Shown piece after piece: positions 32,465 through 42,203 of a DNA stretch of 50,189 nt; positions within the stretch are counted from its first letter, which is position 1; the number at the start of each line of letters is the position of its first letter. The DNA is from Streptosporangiales bacterium (GTDB lineage Bacteria > Actinomycetota > Actinomycetes > Streptosporangiales > WHSR01), in NCBI GenBank assembly GCA_009379995.1, contig WHSR01000029.1, positions 1 to 50,189 on the forward strand. Reading direction: 5' to 3'. The notes beneath the pieces are model-generated. The model was not told where the DNA came from, made no database searches, and saw only the letters and a list, made by a program, of their open reading frames with translations. Both the position numbers and the translations under genes were made by a program.

Positions 32465-33775
32465 ATGACACGACGTCGCATCTCCGTGGGAGCCCTGGCC
32501 GCGGCGCTCCTGACGGCTGTGCTCACCACACTGTTCACGGCCATGCTCGCGGCACCGGCACGCGCCGACGTCGACCCCGCCCAGGCCGTCTCCGCGCTCG
32601 AGAACGACCGGCTGTACGTCGCGCCGGACGCCTCGGGCGTGCTGTCGCCGCGCGCCGAGTCCCAGGTACGGAACGCCCTGCAGGAGTCCGACTCGCCGAT
32701 CTACGCGGCAGTCGTGCCGGCGATGACCGAGAGCGAGATCGACGACTTCGGCGAAGCGATCATCAAAGGTCTGGAGAAGGACGGCACGTACGTCATCCTG
32801 ACGGCCGACGGCAACCTCCGCGCCAACTCGAATGTCCTCGACGATGGCGTGGACAACGAGATCGCCGAGCGGGCGGCCTCGGACAACGAGGGCGACGCGG
32901 CCGGCGCTCTGCGGGACTTCGTCACCCTGACGAACGAGGCCGCGGACAACGGCGGTTCGCTGCCCAACACGGCCGGCACCACCGCGCTGCTCGCGGTGCT
33001 CGCGCTGCTCTTCGTGGGCGGCTTTGGCCTCTTCGCGTTCACCCGGCAGCGGCGAAGGAAGCGGGAAGCCGAGGAGCTCGCCCAGGCCAGGGTCGTGGCC
33101 GAGGAGGACGTCGTCCGGCTCGGCGAGGACGTCGCCCGGCTCGATCTCGACGTCCGCGACGCCGACCTCGACCCCGACGCCCGGCGGGACTACACGCACG
33201 CGCTGGACTCCTACGACGCGGCGAAGACGGCCCTCGCCGCGGCCCACAGGCCCGCCGACCTGCGCCACGTGACGACGGCCCTGGAGGACGGGCGCTACGC
33301 GATGACCTGCGTACGGTCCCGGCTCGACGGTCAGCCGGTGCCCGAGCGACGCGCGCCGTGCTTCTTCAACCCCCAGCACGGCCCGTCGGTGACCGACACG
33401 TACTGGGCGCCGGCCGGCGGTGCGCCACGCCAGGTGCCGGTGTGCGCGGCCGATTCGGAGCGGCTCGCCAACGGCGAGGACCCGGAAGCCAGGCAGGTCC
33501 TGGTCGGCGGGGTACGTCGCCCGTACTGGGAGGGCGGCAGGGCCTACGCGCCGTGGGCCGGCGGGTACTACGGCGGGTACGGCATGGCCGACATGTTCAC
33601 CGGCCTGCTCATCGGCTCCGCGCTCAGCCACATGATGTTCGGCGGCTGGGGCTACGGCGGCTTCGATACCGGTGGGGACGCCGGCGGCGGTGACTTCGGC
33701 GGCGGAGGGTTCGACTTCGGCGGCGGGGACTTCGGCGGGGGTGGCTTCGGCGACTTCGGCGGCGGCGATTTCTGA
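32465..33775 (+). CDS. TPM-like exported membrane protein with Gly-rich tail
   Basis: A 436-residue protein. The signal peptide (SVGALAAALLTAVLTTLFTAM ... APARA) is followed by a domain resembling the TPM_phosphatase fold (LYVAPDASGVLSPRAESQVRNAL, IYAAVVPAMTESEIDDFGEAI, GTYVILTADGNLRA), a transmembrane helix (TTALLAVLALLFVGGFGLFAF) around residue 175, a long coiled acidic cytoplasmic stretch, a Cys-containing segment (RAPCFFNPQHGPSV, VPVCAADSERL) and a tail of GGGDFGGGGF repeats. Such proteins are common in actinobacteria and may assist membrane protein turnover. AAGGAGG lies upstream of ATG 32465 at long spacing. Confidence 0.8.
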   Translation: MTRRRISVGALAAALLTAVLTTLFTAMLAAPARADVDPAQAVSALENDRLYVAPDASGVLSPRAESQVRNALQESDSPIYAAVVPAMTESEIDDFGEAIIKGLEKDGTYVILTADGNLRANSNVLDDGVDNEIAERAASDNEGDAAGALRDFVTLTNEAADNGGSLPNTAGTTALLAVLALLFVGGFGLFAFTRQRRRKREAEELAQARVVAEEDVVRLGEDVARLDLDVRDADLDPDARRDYTHALDSYDAAKTALAAAHRPADLRHVTTALEDGRYAMTCVRSRLDGQPVPERRAPCFFNPQHGPSVTDTYWAPAGGAPRQVPVCAADSERLANGEDPEARQVLVGGVRRPYWEGGRAYAPWAGGYYGGYGMADMFTGLLIGSALSHMMFGGWGYGGFDTGGDAGGGDFGGGGFDFGGGDFGGGGFGDFGGGDF

Positions 33776-33790
33776 TCGCCGCCGCCCCCT

Positions 33791-35185
33791 CTAGTACGGT
33801 GAGACCGGCATGAGCTTCCGGGCGGCCTCGGTGATGCTGCCGGTGAGCGAGGGGTAGACGGCGAACGTGTGGGCCATCTGGTCCACCGTCAGCATCTGCT
33901 GAACGCCGAGGGACAGCGCGAGGACGAGCTCGCTTGCCCGCGGCGCCACGACCACGCCGCCGAGCACGATGCCGGTGCCCGGCCGGCAGAACAGCTTCAC
34001 GAACCCGTCGCGTACGCCCTGCATCTTGGCGCGTGCGTTCGTGGCGAGCGGGAGCTTCACCGTTTCGGCCTCGACCTCGCCGTTCTCGACCGCCTGCTGC
34101 GACACCCCGACGGTGGCGATCTCCGGATCCGTGAACACGGTGGCCGCGACAGTACTCAGCCGCAGCGGACGAACACCCTCGCCGAGCGAATGCCACATGG
34201 CGATCCGCCCCTGCATCGCGGCCACCGAGGCGAGCATCATCACGCCGGTACAGTCGCCGGCGGCGTACACGCCGGGCGCCGACGTCCGCGACACCCGGTC
34301 CACCTGGATGAACCCCCGCTCATCCAGATTCACACCCGCCTCCTCTAGGCCGAAACCCTCGGTGTTGGGCACCATGCCGACGGTGAGCAGGCAGTGGGAG
34401 CCCTCGACGACGCGGCCGTCCTCGAGTGTCACCGCCACGCCGTAGCCGCTGCGCCTCACCCCGGCGGCCCTCGAGCGGCTGAGGATGGTCATGCCGCGGC
34501 GGCGGAAGACGTTCTCCAGCACCCGCGCCGCGTCGGCGTCCTCGCTCGGCATCACCCGGTCACGGGACGACACCAACGTCACCTGCGAGCCCAGGGCCTG
34601 GTAGGCGTTGGCGAACTCGGCGCCGGTGACCCCGGAACCGACGACTATCAGGTCCTCCGGCAGCTCCTTGAGCTCGTACAGCTGTCGCCAGTTGAGTAGC
34701 CGCTCGCCGTCCGGCTCGGCGCCGGGAAGCACCCGCGGGTGGGCGCCGGTGGCCACCAGCACCACGTCGGCCGGGATGCGGCGCTCGCCCACCGCGACGA
34801 TGTGCGGATCGACCAGCCGCGCGGAGCCACGGATCACCTCGACGCCCTCGCTGGACAGGCGGGTCGTCACGTCGTCGGACTGGGCCTTGGCGAGCCCGGT
34901 CACTCGGGAGTTGACCATCGGGAGGTCGACGTGGACCCCACCCACCTGACCGTCCGAGCCCCCGTCGAACCGCACACCGAGCGACGGTGAGTCGGCCATC
35001 ATCGTCATCGACTCCGACGTGGCGATCAGCGTCTTCGAGGGCACGCAGTCGGTGAGCACGCAGGCGCCGCCCAGGCCGTCCCGGTCGACGACGGTGACCT
35101 CGCCCCCGAGCTGCGCTGCGACGAGCGCTGCCTCGTAACCTCCCGGTCCTCCGCCAATGATCGCGATGCGTGTCACGCTTTTCAT
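33791..35185 (-). CDS. lpdA: NAD(P)H-quinone dehydrogenase, LpdA-type flavoprotein disulfide reductase family
   Basis: A 464-residue FAD protein: IAIIGGGPGGYEAALVAAQLG (FAD), GGACVLTDCVPSKTLIA, VVGSGVTGAEFANAYQALG (NAD(P)H), APGVYAAGDCTGVMMLASVAA (FAD) and the dimerisation domain. The CxxxxC pair is present, but the C-terminal His-Glu dyad of lipoamide dehydrogenase (HPTxxE) reads YPSLTGSITE, without the His. This matches M. tuberculosis LpdA (Rv3303c), which reduces quinones rather than lipoamide. ATG 35185 is used. It sits near PNP and phosphosugar mutase as in mycobacteria. Convergent with the TPM-like gene, 15 bp apart. Confidence 0.9.
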   Translation of the reverse strand: MKSVTRIAIIGGGPGGYEAALVAAQLGGEVTVVDRDGLGGACVLTDCVPSKTLIATSESMTMMADSPSLGVRFDGGSDGQVGGVHVDLPMVNSRVTGLAKAQSDDVTTRLSSEGVEVIRGSARLVDPHIVAVGERRIPADVVLVATGAHPRVLPGAEPDGERLLNWRQLYELKELPEDLIVVGSGVTGAEFANAYQALGSQVTLVSSRDRVMPSEDADAARVLENVFRRRGMTILSRSRAAGVRRSGYGVAVTLEDGRVVEGSHCLLTVGMVPNTEGFGLEEAGVNLDERGFIQVDRVSRTSAPGVYAAGDCTGVMMLASVAAMQGRIAMWHSLGEGVRPLRLSTVAATVFTDPEIATVGVSQQAVENGEVEAETVKLPLATNARAKMQGVRDGFVKLFCRPGTGIVLGGVVVAPRASELVLALSLGVQQMLTVDQMAHTFAVYPSLTGSITEAARKLMPVSPY

Positions 35186-35254
35186 TGTTCCCTACCGGAC
35201 CCGGTGGGCGATCCTCTGCGTGCCGCAGGTACGGACCCCCTACGCTTTTCACCT

Positions 35255-35707
35255 GTGCCCCTCTACGCGGCATACGGCAGCAACATGGACCCCCAGCAGA
35301 TGGCCCACCGGGCTCCGCATTCACCGCTGTGGGGTTCTGGCTGGCTGCCCGGATGGCGCCTCACCTTCGGCGCCGAGGAGCTGAGCTGGGACGGAGCGCG
35401 GGCGACGGTCGTCGAAGACCCCTTCCATCAGGTCTTTGTGGTGCTGTACGACGTTCCGCGCTGGGACGAGCCGATGCTCGACCGGTGGGAGGGTGTGGAC
35501 CTCGGACTGCGCCGCAAGCACCGGGTACGGGTGAGCACGCTCGACGGCGACGTCCTGTCCTGGCTGTACGTGCTCAACGGGTACGAGGGGGGCCTGCCGT
35601 CCGCGGCCTACCTCGCGCTCGTGGCCAACGCCGCGGAGAAGGCCGGTGCCCCCGACGACTACGTCACCGACCTTCGCGGCCGTCCTTGCCGCTCGTTGGG
35701 CGACTAG
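35255..35707 (+). CDS. Gamma-glutamylcyclotransferase-like protein
   Basis: A 150-residue GGCT-fold protein. YAAYGSNMDPQQMAHRAP is the substrate-binding N-terminus; the catalytic acid is the Glu in NGYEGGLPSAAYL near residue 110. Members cyclise gamma-glutamyl groups to pyroglutamate in glutathione or gamma-glutamylamine metabolism; the exact substrate of the bacterial group is unsettled. GTG 35255 begins directly before the YGSNM strand. Divergent from lpdA by about 70 bp and convergent with the VOC gene. Confidence 0.88.
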   Translation: MPLYAAYGSNMDPQQMAHRAPHSPLWGSGWLPGWRLTFGAEELSWDGARATVVEDPFHQVFVVLYDVPRWDEPMLDRWEGVDLGLRRKHRVRVSTLDGDVLSWLYVLNGYEGGLPSAAYLALVANAAEKAGAPDDYVTDLRGRPCRSLGD

Positions 35708-35720
35708 AGGCTTAGCCGGT

Positions 35721-36185
35721 TCAGCCGGTTCCTCCCGGCTGGAACTTCTTCGCGATCGCCTCCCGGTCGAGCGCGTCCGGAGACAATTCGTTGAGGCTGT
35801 ACCAGTTCCCGGAGTTGTCGCGGAAGACCGCCTCCACACCGTAGGGACGGTCCTGCGGCTCTTGCAGGAACTCCACCCCCCGCGCGGAGTACTCCTCGTA
35901 GGTCTTGCGGCAGTCGTCGGTGTTCCAGGCGCCGCCGCTCAACGTGCCCTTGGCGACCAGTGCCCGGATCATTGCGGCGGTCTCCTCGTCGTACATCGGC
36001 GGTCCGGGGACGGTGAGGTTGAGCTGAAACCGCGGATCCGCCGGCGGGCCGACGGTCAGCCAGCGGTAGCCGTTCTCCATCATCAGGTCGAAACGCTCCT
36101 CGAAGCCGAGCTTGTCGATGAAGAACCGCTTGGACTCCTCGTAGTCGAGCACGAAGATGCCGGCGACGCCGAGTCTGGTGATCAT
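35721..36185 (-). CDS. VOC (glyoxalase/bleomycin-resistance) family protein
   Basis: A 154-residue protein with two beta-alpha-beta-beta-beta units: TRLGVAGIFVLDYEESKRFF ... KLGFEERFDLMMENGYRWLTV and CRKTYEEYSARGVEFLQEP ... YGVEAVFRDNSGNWYSLNEL. These are typical of stand-alone VOC proteins with a 'DNSGN' loop, often annotated glyoxalase-like; metal ligands are only partly clear. ATG 36185 follows GAGAGGGG. It is not obviously part of an operon. Specific reaction unknown. Confidence 0.87.
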   Translation of the reverse strand: MITRLGVAGIFVLDYEESKRFFIDKLGFEERFDLMMENGYRWLTVGPPADPRFQLNLTVPGPPMYDEETAAMIRALVAKGTLSGGAWNTDDCRKTYEEYSARGVEFLQEPQDRPYGVEAVFRDNSGNWYSLNELSPDALDREAIAKKFQPGGTG

Positions 36186-36289
36186 CGTTGGCCCCTCTCT
36201 CTCGTACGGTGACGAACACCGGCGACGCTAGCCGGCCACGGACTCGTGCGGCTTCTCCAGGATTGCTGTCTCTGCCTCTGCCTACGGTC

Positions 36290-36739
36290 CTACTGCCCGC
36301 GCCCGGCGCCAGGTACGCTCCACATCATCACGTAGCAACCGGGAATCGGTGGCGGGCCAGCTCTGTGCGCGTCGCGCTGGAACTGCGACCGCGGCACGCC
36401 GACCAGCTCGGTGAATCGGGAACTGAACGAGCCAAGGCTGTTGAACCCCACCAGGAAGCAGACCTCGGTGACGGTGAGGTTGACCATGCGGAGCAGCTCC
36501 TGCGCCCGCTCCACCCTGCGCCGGGAGAGGTAGCGGCCGGGCGTCTCCCCGTAGGCGGCCCGAAAAGCACGGGCGAAGTAGTAACGCGAGTAGCCCGCCG
36601 TGCAGGCGATCGCGTCCAGATCGAGCGGTTCGGCGTACCGGCTGTCGATCACATCACGCGCCCGCCGCAGCGCGACCAGGGTCTCCACCCTTAGCGTCCC
36701 TGGCGGGGCTGTGGTGCGCGCAGCCGTACCCAAGGCCAT
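36290..36739 (-). CDS. AraC-family transcriptional regulator, DNA-binding domain only
   Basis: A 149-residue protein that is nearly all AraC domain: [29 protein letters not shown] (first helix-turn-helix), [42 protein letters not shown] (second, with conserved GF.S...F...F). There is no N-terminal effector domain; the C-terminal tail ([13 protein letters not shown]) is short and hydrophobic. ATG 36739. The neighbouring DHFR-like gene starts upstream on the same strand, 52 bp away, so they may be cotranscribed. Signal and targets unknown. Confidence 0.87.
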   Translation of the reverse strand: MALGTAARTTAPPGTLRVETLVALRRARDVIDSRYAEPLDLDAIACTAGYSRYYFARAFRAAYGETPGRYLSRRRVERAQELLRMVNLTVTEVCFLVGFNSLGSFSSRFTELVGVPRSQFQRDAHRAGPPPIPGCYVMMWSVPGAGRGQ

Positions 36740-36791
36740 GAGAGCACTCTATGGTGGCCAGCGGCTCCAGTGTCCGCGGTACTGGCGCGAT

Positions 36792-37373
36792 TCAGCTGGC
36801 CGCGGGCGCGTATGTCAGGTTCAACACGCCGGTCTCGAACATCTCGTGGTGCACGAGTCGCAGCGGATACGTCGGCGTGTCCTCGAACAGCCGTTGACCG
36901 TGGCCGACGGCGATGGGGTGAACCATGAGATGCAGCTCGTCGAGGAGGTTGTTGGCGAGCAGCCAGCGGACGACGGTGGCGCTCCCAGACAGTCCGATGT
37001 CGCCGTCGGTCCGCTCCTTGATCTCCCGGAGTTGCGGGGCGACGTCGCCGGACACGACAGTCGTGTTGTTCCACGCTGCCTTGCCGAGCGTGTTCGACAC
37101 GACGTACTTGCGCACGTTGTTGATGAACGAGGCGAACGCATCCGCCGCTTCCTGTGGCTCGCCGGGCACGCCCGGCACCTCGTCGCCATGGCTCGGCCAG
37201 TAGGCCGCCCACTCCTCGTACAGCACCCGCCCCATCAGGAAGGCCTCGTACGTCTCGATCCCTCGCGCCATCGCGGCGGCCATCTCGTCGTTGAAGTAGG
37301 GGAAATGCCACTGGTCGGGGGATTCGACGACGCCGTCGAGCGAGACGAAGAAGTTCGACATGATCTTGCCCAT
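36792..37373 (-). CDS. Dihydrofolate reductase family protein (RibD C-terminal-like)
   Basis: A 193-residue protein: [99 protein letters not shown], the signature of the 'dihydrofolate reductase family protein' group. These bind NADPH but are not the housekeeping folate enzyme, and their substrates are mostly unknown. ATG 37373 is chosen because AAGGGAGC precedes it; the upstream extension is arginine-rich and lacks coding character. Likely in a unit with the AraC-type gene. Confidence 0.87.
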   Translation of the reverse strand: MGKIMSNFFVSLDGVVESPDQWHFPYFNDEMAAAMARGIETYEAFLMGRVLYEEWAAYWPSHGDEVPGVPGEPQEAADAFASFINNVRKYVVSNTLGKAAWNNTTVVSGDVAPQLREIKERTDGDIGLSGSATVVRWLLANNLLDELHLMVHPIAVGHGQRLFEDTPTYPLRLVHHEMFETGVLNLTYAPAAS

Positions 37374-37520
37374 GTTGTGCTCCCTTGCAGACTCCGGCGC
37401 CACCGGGCGGCCGGGATTCACCGTGCACCAGTGAGACCACACTCGTGCCCGGAACTCATCGGCGCATCCGACGGAAGCGGCCGACGCCGCGCCGCGAGCG
37501 TGGGCCGTAACCTGGTGGCG

Positions 37521-38318
37521 ATGGGGTCCGACCCGTACCGACTGGCCCGGCTCGCCGCCGACTCGCTTCGGGAGCGCACCGGCGCCGCCGGCTACCACGC
37601 CGCCGTCGTCCTAGGGTCGGGGTGGGCCCCGGCCGCCGACGCGTTCGGTGAGCCGGCACACGAGCTCGCCGTCACCGAACTGCCGGGCTTCCCCGCGCCC
37701 GGTGTGGCGGGGCACGCCGGACGCCTTCGCACCGTCGAGGCCGGCGGCCGGCGGGTGCTCGTCTTCCTCGGCCGCAGCCATCTGTACGAGGGCCACGGCG
37801 CGGCGGCGGTCGCACACGGGGTACGTACCGCCCTGGCCGCCGGGGTCGGCACGGTGATCCTCACCAACGCGGCCGGCGGAATCCGCGCCGGGCTGCGGGT
37901 CGGCCAGCCGGTGCTCATCGCCGACCACATCAACCTGACCGGCGCCTCCCCGCTCGCCGGAGCGACGTTCGTCGACCTGACCGCTTGCTATTCGCCGAGG
38001 CTACGCGCGCTTGCCAGGGATGTAGATCCGGGCCTGGCCGAGGGGGTGTACGCCTGCATGCGCGGCCCGCAGTACGAAACGCCCGCCGAGATCCGCATGC
38101 TGCACACGCTCGGCGCCGACCTGGTGGGCATGTCCACGGCGTTGGAGGCGATCGCCGCCCGCGAGGCCGGGGCGGAGGTACTCGGCGTCTCGCTGGTCAC
38201 GAACGTCGCGGCCGGGCTGTCCGACGAGCCGGTCGCCCACGAGGAGGTCCTGGCTGTCGGCCGGGAGTCGGCGGGACGGATGGGACGCCTGCTCGCCGAG
38301 CTGGTCGGGAAGCTGTGA
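37521..38318 (+). CDS. Purine-nucleoside phosphorylase (trimeric type)
   Basis: A 265-residue PNP of the low-molecular-weight trimeric class: [15 protein letters not shown] (phosphate), [87 protein letters not shown]. It splits inosine/guanosine (and deoxy forms) to base and (deoxy)ribose-1-phosphate. ATG 37521. The next gene, phosphosugar mutase, overlaps by GTGA and would convert the sugar-1-phosphate to the 5-phosphate; deoC lies about 4 kb downstream, completing deoxynucleoside salvage. Confidence 0.93.
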   Translation: MGSDPYRLARLAADSLRERTGAAGYHAAVVLGSGWAPAADAFGEPAHELAVTELPGFPAPGVAGHAGRLRTVEAGGRRVLVFLGRSHLYEGHGAAAVAHGVRTALAAGVGTVILTNAAGGIRAGLRVGQPVLIADHINLTGASPLAGATFVDLTACYSPRLRALARDVDPGLAEGVYACMRGPQYETPAEIRMLHTLGADLVGMSTALEAIAAREAGAEVLGVSLVTNVAAGLSDEPVAHEEVLAVGRESAGRMGRLLAELVGKL

Positions 38319-39997
38319 GCAACGAGCTGGTTGACCGGGCGCGGGCCTGGCTCGCCGAGGACCCGGACCCGCGTACCCAAGTCGAGCTGCGCGGGATCCT
38401 GGACGGCGGCGACCGGGACGCGCTCGTCGCCCGGTTCGGGGAACGGCTCCAGTTCGGGACCGCGGGATTGCGCGGCGAACTCGGCGCCGGGCCGAACCGG
38501 ATGAACCGCGTCACGGTGATGCGGGCCGCGGCCGGCCTCGCCGCCTACCTGACCCGCCACTCGACCGGCCGGAGTGGTCGGTCGGCCGTCGTCGGCTACG
38601 ACGCCCGCCACTACTCCGGGCAGTTCGCACGGGACTCGGCGGCCGTGCTGGCCGGCGCGGGTCTGCGGGCCCTCGTGCTGCCCCGCCCGCTGCCGACCCC
38701 GGTGCTCGCGTTCGCGGTCCGGCATCTCGGCGCCGACGCCGGCGTGATGGTGACCGCGAGCCACAACCCGCCGAGGGACAACGGGTACAAGGTCTACCTC
38801 GGCGACGGCAGGCAGATCGCGCCGCCAGCAGACCTGGAGATATCCGCGGCGATCGACGCGGTAGGGCCGCTGGCCGGCGTTCCCCTCGATGGTGGCTGGG
38901 AGACGGTCGGCGACGAGGTGGTGGACTCCTACCTCGATGCGGTGTGCCGGCTCCCTCTCGGGTCCGACCGGGACGTCTCCGTCGCGTACACACCGCTGCA
39001 CGGTGTCGGGCGGGACGTGCTGGCGGCGGCGTTCGCCCGGGCCGGCTTCCCGGAGCCGTACGTCGTCGCCGAGCAGGCCGAGCCCGACCCGGACTTCCCG
39101 ACCGTCGCCTTCCCCAACCCCGAGGAGCCCGGCGCGATGGACCTCGTGCTCGCGGCCGGCGGGAGGGTCGGCGCGGACCTAGTGATCGCCAACGACCCGG
39201 ACGCCGACCGGTGCGCGGTCGCGGTACCGGACGGCGGGCGGATGCGCCAGCTCACCGGCGACGAGCTGGGCTGCCTGCTCGCCGAGCACGTGCTGGCGCA
39301 CACGAGCGGCGCGGACCGGTTGGTGGTGACGACCATCGTGTCGTCGTCCCTGCTCGCCAAGATCGCCGCCGCGCACGGTGTCCGGTACGCCGAGACACTC
39401 ACCGGCTTCAAGTGGATCACCCGCGCCGACGAGCTTTCCGGTACCGGGGGCCGGTTCGTGTATGGGTACGAGGAGGCGCTCGGCTACTGCGTCGCCGGCG
39501 ACGCCCTGCTCGAAGGGGCCCCGCCGGTACGGGACAAGGACGGCATCGGCGCCGCGCTCGCGGCCGCCGGCCTCGCCGCGGCGGCGAAGCGGGCCGGCCG
39601 GACGCTGCCGGAGCTGCTCGACGCGCAGGCGCGGCGGTACGGCCTGCACGCCACGTCGCAGCTCACCATCCCGGTGCACGTGACGCGTCCGGCCGAGGAC
39701 GCCATGGTGCGGGTCCGCGAACGCCCGCCCAGCACGCTCGGCGGGCGGCGGGTAGAGGCTGTCGAGGATCTGCTGGCCGGAGCGGGCGGTGCTGGGCTGC
39801 CGCCGACCGACGCGCTGCGGTACCGGCTCGGCGGACGCGCCCGCGTCGTGGTACGGCCATCCGGTACAGAGCCGAAGCTCAAGGCGTACCTCGAGGTCGT
39901 AACCCCGGTGACCGGTCGGGTCGAGGACGCCCGTTCCCGCGCCGCGGCCGAACTCGCCGCCCTGCGCCGCGACGTCACCCGCACTCTCCGGCCGTGA
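38315..39997 (+). CDS. pmmB: Phospho-sugar mutase (phosphopentomutase/phosphomannomutase family)
   Basis: A 560-residue alpha-D-phosphohexomutase family enzyme. Catalytic serine loop [18 protein letters not shown], metal loop [17 protein letters not shown], sugar loop [12 protein letters not shown] and phosphate loop [16 protein letters not shown] are all intact. [18 protein letters not shown] is typical of the PGM2/PmmB subgroup acting on ribose-, deoxyribose- or glucose-phosphates. GTG 38315 overlaps the PNP stop. The final TGA lies in the left arm of the hairpin that follows. Coupling to PNP suggests phosphopentomutase activity. Confidence 0.92.
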   Translation: MSNELVDRARAWLAEDPDPRTQVELRGILDGGDRDALVARFGERLQFGTAGLRGELGAGPNRMNRVTVMRAAAGLAAYLTRHSTGRSGRSAVVGYDARHYSGQFARDSAAVLAGAGLRALVLPRPLPTPVLAFAVRHLGADAGVMVTASHNPPRDNGYKVYLGDGRQIAPPADLEISAAIDAVGPLAGVPLDGGWETVGDEVVDSYLDAVCRLPLGSDRDVSVAYTPLHGVGRDVLAAAFARAGFPEPYVVAEQAEPDPDFPTVAFPNPEEPGAMDLVLAAGGRVGADLVIANDPDADRCAVAVPDGGRMRQLTGDELGCLLAEHVLAHTSGADRLVVTTIVSSSLLAKIAAAHGVRYAETLTGFKWITRADELSGTGGRFVYGYEEALGYCVAGDALLEGAPPVRDKDGIGAALAAAGLAAAAKRAGRTLPELLDAQARRYGLHATSQLTIPVHVTRPAEDAMVRVRERPPSTLGGRRVEAVEDLLAGAGGAGLPPTDALRYRLGGRARVVVRPSGTEPKLKAYLEVVTPVTGRVEDARSRAAAELAALRRDVTRTLRP

Positions 39998-40047
39998 TCT
40001 TGCAGAAATTTGACCCGGCCGGAGTTGAATTTCTGCAAGATCACGGC
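39991..40047. terminator. Perfect 20-bp hairpin between convergent genes
   Basis: Arms at 39991-40010 (GCCGTGATCTTGCAGAAATT) and 40028-40047 are perfectly complementary around a 17-nt loop. It starts at the phosphosugar mutase stop and lies just before the end of the convergent GPP34 gene, so it can terminate in both directions. Hairpins beginning TGATCTTGCAG are, from memory, frequent in some actinomycete genomes. Confidence 0.8.
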
Positions 40048-40059
40048 TCAAGCATAGGG

Positions 40060-40728
40060 CTAGGTGCTCGAGCTGGCCGCACCGGCCGCGGTGGCGGCGG
40101 CGACGGCCCCGGCGACGGCCGCGTTGACGGACTCCACCGCTTTGCGTACCGCGGCGCCGGCCCACTCCCCCTCGCTGACCTCCTTCGCCCGCCTCTTGAT
40201 GGCACCCCGGTCGGCGTCGGGGAACAGCTTCTTGACCATGTCCGCGGCGCGCAGCAGGGACACCAGCGCGGCCGTACGGGGGTCGGGGTCCGCCCCCTCG
40301 ACAAGGACCGAGCGCAGCCTGCCCCGCGTCTCGGTCTCCACCGCCGCGTCCACGGCCGGAAACCGGCGCACCGGGAAAATGCCGAGGACGCGGCGGTTCT
40401 CCAGGCGCACCATCCCCTGCTTGACCAGCCGGTCCGAGTACCCGGCGCGAAGCGGCTTGTGCAGCGCCTGCACCCAATCCTGCGGCTTGCGTTGCCTCTT
40501 CGAGGTCGCGATGCGCTCGAGCGCCCGGTCGATATCGGGGTCGCCGACCGGTCTCGGATCCACCACCGCGACCTTCTTGTCGACGACATCGATCCGGCTG
40601 GCGAGCGCGAGCTCGAGGAGCTGCCCTCCGGCGAGGCCGAAGTCCAGTGCGGGCCGTCCGGCCCGTACCGACCCTGCGACGTCGTCGAGGACGATGAGCA
40701 GCAGCTCCTCGGGCAGGGTGACGGACAT
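40060..40728 (-). CDS. GPP34-family phosphoprotein
   Basis: A 222-residue protein related to Golgi phosphoprotein 3 (GPP34, PF05719), a family widespread in actinobacteria. It starts TLPEELLLIVLDDVAGSV, then LDFGLAGGQLLELALASRI, a helical middle, LVKQGMVRLENRRVLGIFPVRRFP, TALVSLLRAADMVKKLFP and an Ala-rich tail. Eukaryotic GOLPH3 binds phosphoinositides and glycosyltransferases; the bacterial role is unknown. ATG 40728 follows GAGGAGAG, favoured over 40749. Convergent with the phosphosugar mutase. Confidence 0.9.
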   Translation of the reverse strand: MSVTLPEELLLIVLDDVAGSVRAGRPALDFGLAGGQLLELALASRIDVVDKKVAVVDPRPVGDPDIDRALERIATSKRQRKPQDWVQALHKPLRAGYSDRLVKQGMVRLENRRVLGIFPVRRFPAVDAAVETETRGRLRSVLVEGADPDPRTAALVSLLRAADMVKKLFPDADRGAIKRRAKEVSEGEWAGAAVRKAVESVNAAVAGAVAAATAAGAASSST

Positions 40729-40753
40729 GGCGCTCCTCTCCTCGAACACCAGG

Positions 40754-41341
40754 TTAACGACCGGGTGCCCGATTCGCCGTGATGATCCGCAGTGCCTCGG
40801 CCAGGTCGCGACCCGACGGGGCGCGCTCCGGGTCGATCAGGTGCTGCGCCATCACACCGAGCACCAACGCGTGGTAGAACGAGCCGAGCGTCTGCGCCGT
40901 CCGCTCGTCGACAGCAGCCATATCGACGTTCTGGAACAGCGACACCAGCCCCTGGCGTCCGAGCTGGGCGGCCTCCGCGAAGAACCGGCGCATCTCGGGT
41001 GCCCGCTCGAGGTGGGGGAAGATCTCGAAGTTGGCGGCCCACAGCTGTCGGTGCCTGGCGAACAGCTCGACCACCGTGGTCCAGATCGACTCGAACCGCT
41101 CGGCCGCGCTGCCGCCGGCACCGCCTTCGGCGGCCAACGCATCCCCTAGCTCGTCGCCCCACTCCTGGACGGCCTGGACCAGCGCGGCGTTCAGCAGTGC
41201 CTCCTTGGACCCAAAGTGGTAGCCGATGGCGGCCAGGCTGGTGCCGGAGGCCGCGGCGATATCGCGCGCGGTGGTGCGCGCGTATCCCTTCTCGTATAGG
41301 CAGCGCTTGGCGCCCGCGAGCAGGTCCTCACGATTTCCCAT
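40754..41341 (-). CDS. TetR/AcrR-family transcriptional regulator
   Basis: About 195 residues. The helix-turn-helix reads YEKGYARTTARDIAAASGTSLAAIGYHFGSKEALLNAAL, classical TetR. The C-terminal ligand domain includes RFFAEAAQLGRQGLVSLFQN and FYHALVLGVMAQHLIDPE. Start at ATG 41341 (MGNREDLL) or 41353 (MITKMGN). Divergent from a DUF2306-like membrane protein, which it probably represses; the AT-rich space between has several palindromes. The ligand is unknown. Confidence 0.9.
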   Translation of the reverse strand: MGNREDLLAGAKRCLYEKGYARTTARDIAAASGTSLAAIGYHFGSKEALLNAALVQAVQEWGDELGDALAAEGGAGGSAAERFESIWTTVVELFARHRQLWAANFEIFPHLERAPEMRRFFAEAAQLGRQGLVSLFQNVDMAAVDERTAQTLGSFYHALVLGVMAQHLIDPERAPSGRDLAEALRIITANRAPGR

Positions 41342-41353
41342 CTTCGTGATCAT

Positions 41354-41424
41354 ACTCGGACTTGATACATGCGTCTTGCACAAATGTACTAGACATATGT
41401 ATGAGACGTACGTACAGTTCCGGC
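41354..41424. promoter_or_regulatory. AT-rich divergent promoter region with palindromes
   Basis: Between the TetR and membrane-protein genes lie TACAT-N13-ATGTA (41366-41388), the palindrome ACATATGT (41393-41400) and ACGTACGT (41406-41413). One of these is probably the TetR operator, which usually lies between divergent starts. No single element is clearly best. Confidence 0.4.
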
Positions 41425-42203
41425 ATGACCACGACCGCTGAACAGTCGAGCCTGGCGCCCGACGGGCCGGGACCAGGCAAGACGCCCCCGCCCTCGACAC
41501 GTACGTCACGCAAGTGGTGGCAGCGCCCCTGGGTGGTGCCGCTGGTGCTGGTGTGTGTCATCTTCCTGGCCTTCTCGCTGCCGCCGTACCTGACGCTCGA
41601 CCCGAGCCGGTCCCGGGTGCCGCCGCCGGACATCTTTCCGCCGCACTACGCGTTCCTGGTGGCGCACGTGCTCTTCGGCTCGGTGGCGCTGCTGGGCGCG
41701 TGTATGCAGATATGGCCCTGGTTCCGGCAGCGCTACCGGACCGCCCATCGGTACATCGGCCGGGTGTACGTGCTCGGCGGGGTGCTGCCGGCCGGGATCT
41801 TGGGCCTGACGATCGGCGCGGTGAGCCCGTTCGGACCGTTGATCCGGGTGAGCAACGTCCTGCTGGCCGTGCTCTGGCTGACCGTCACCATCACCGGGTT
41901 CCGGATGGCGCGGCGGCGTCGCTACGTCGAGCACCGCCGGTGGATGATCCGCAGCTTCGCTCTTACCTTCTCGATCATCACCAACCGGCTGTGGAACGTG
42001 ATCTGGTCCATCGTCTTCATTCCGCAGGTCGACACCGTCTTCGAGGGCAGCGAGAGGATGCTCATTTGGACCATCGCCGGGCTGTCCGGCTGGCTTGGCT
42101 GGGTGATCCCGCTGCTCGTCGCCGAGTGGTGGCTGGAGCGCGACGTCGCCGCCCGACGCAGGGCCAGGAAGGCGGTCGCCGCGGGGTTATGGTGGCGAGG
42201 TGA
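41425..42203 (+). CDS. DUF2306-like membrane protein, 3' end unresolved
   Basis: A membrane protein starting MTTTAEQSS with a 30-residue hydrophilic N-terminus and about six helices: VVPLVLVCVIFLAFSLPPYL, HYAFLVAHVLFGSVALLGAC, YRTAHRYIGRVYVLGGVLPAG, IRVSNVLLAVLWLTVTITGF, HRRWMIRSFALTFSIITNR, IAGLSGWLGWVIPLLVAEWW. The HR.IGR and HR.WM.RS motifs are those of DUF2306 proteins. After WWLERDVAARRRARK the family normally ends, but this frame stays open to 43044 through deoC. In another frame a TGA at 42201-42203 overlaps the deoC start, so a one-base indel near 42180 probably removed the native stop. End coordinate is the inferred native one. Confidence 0.68.
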
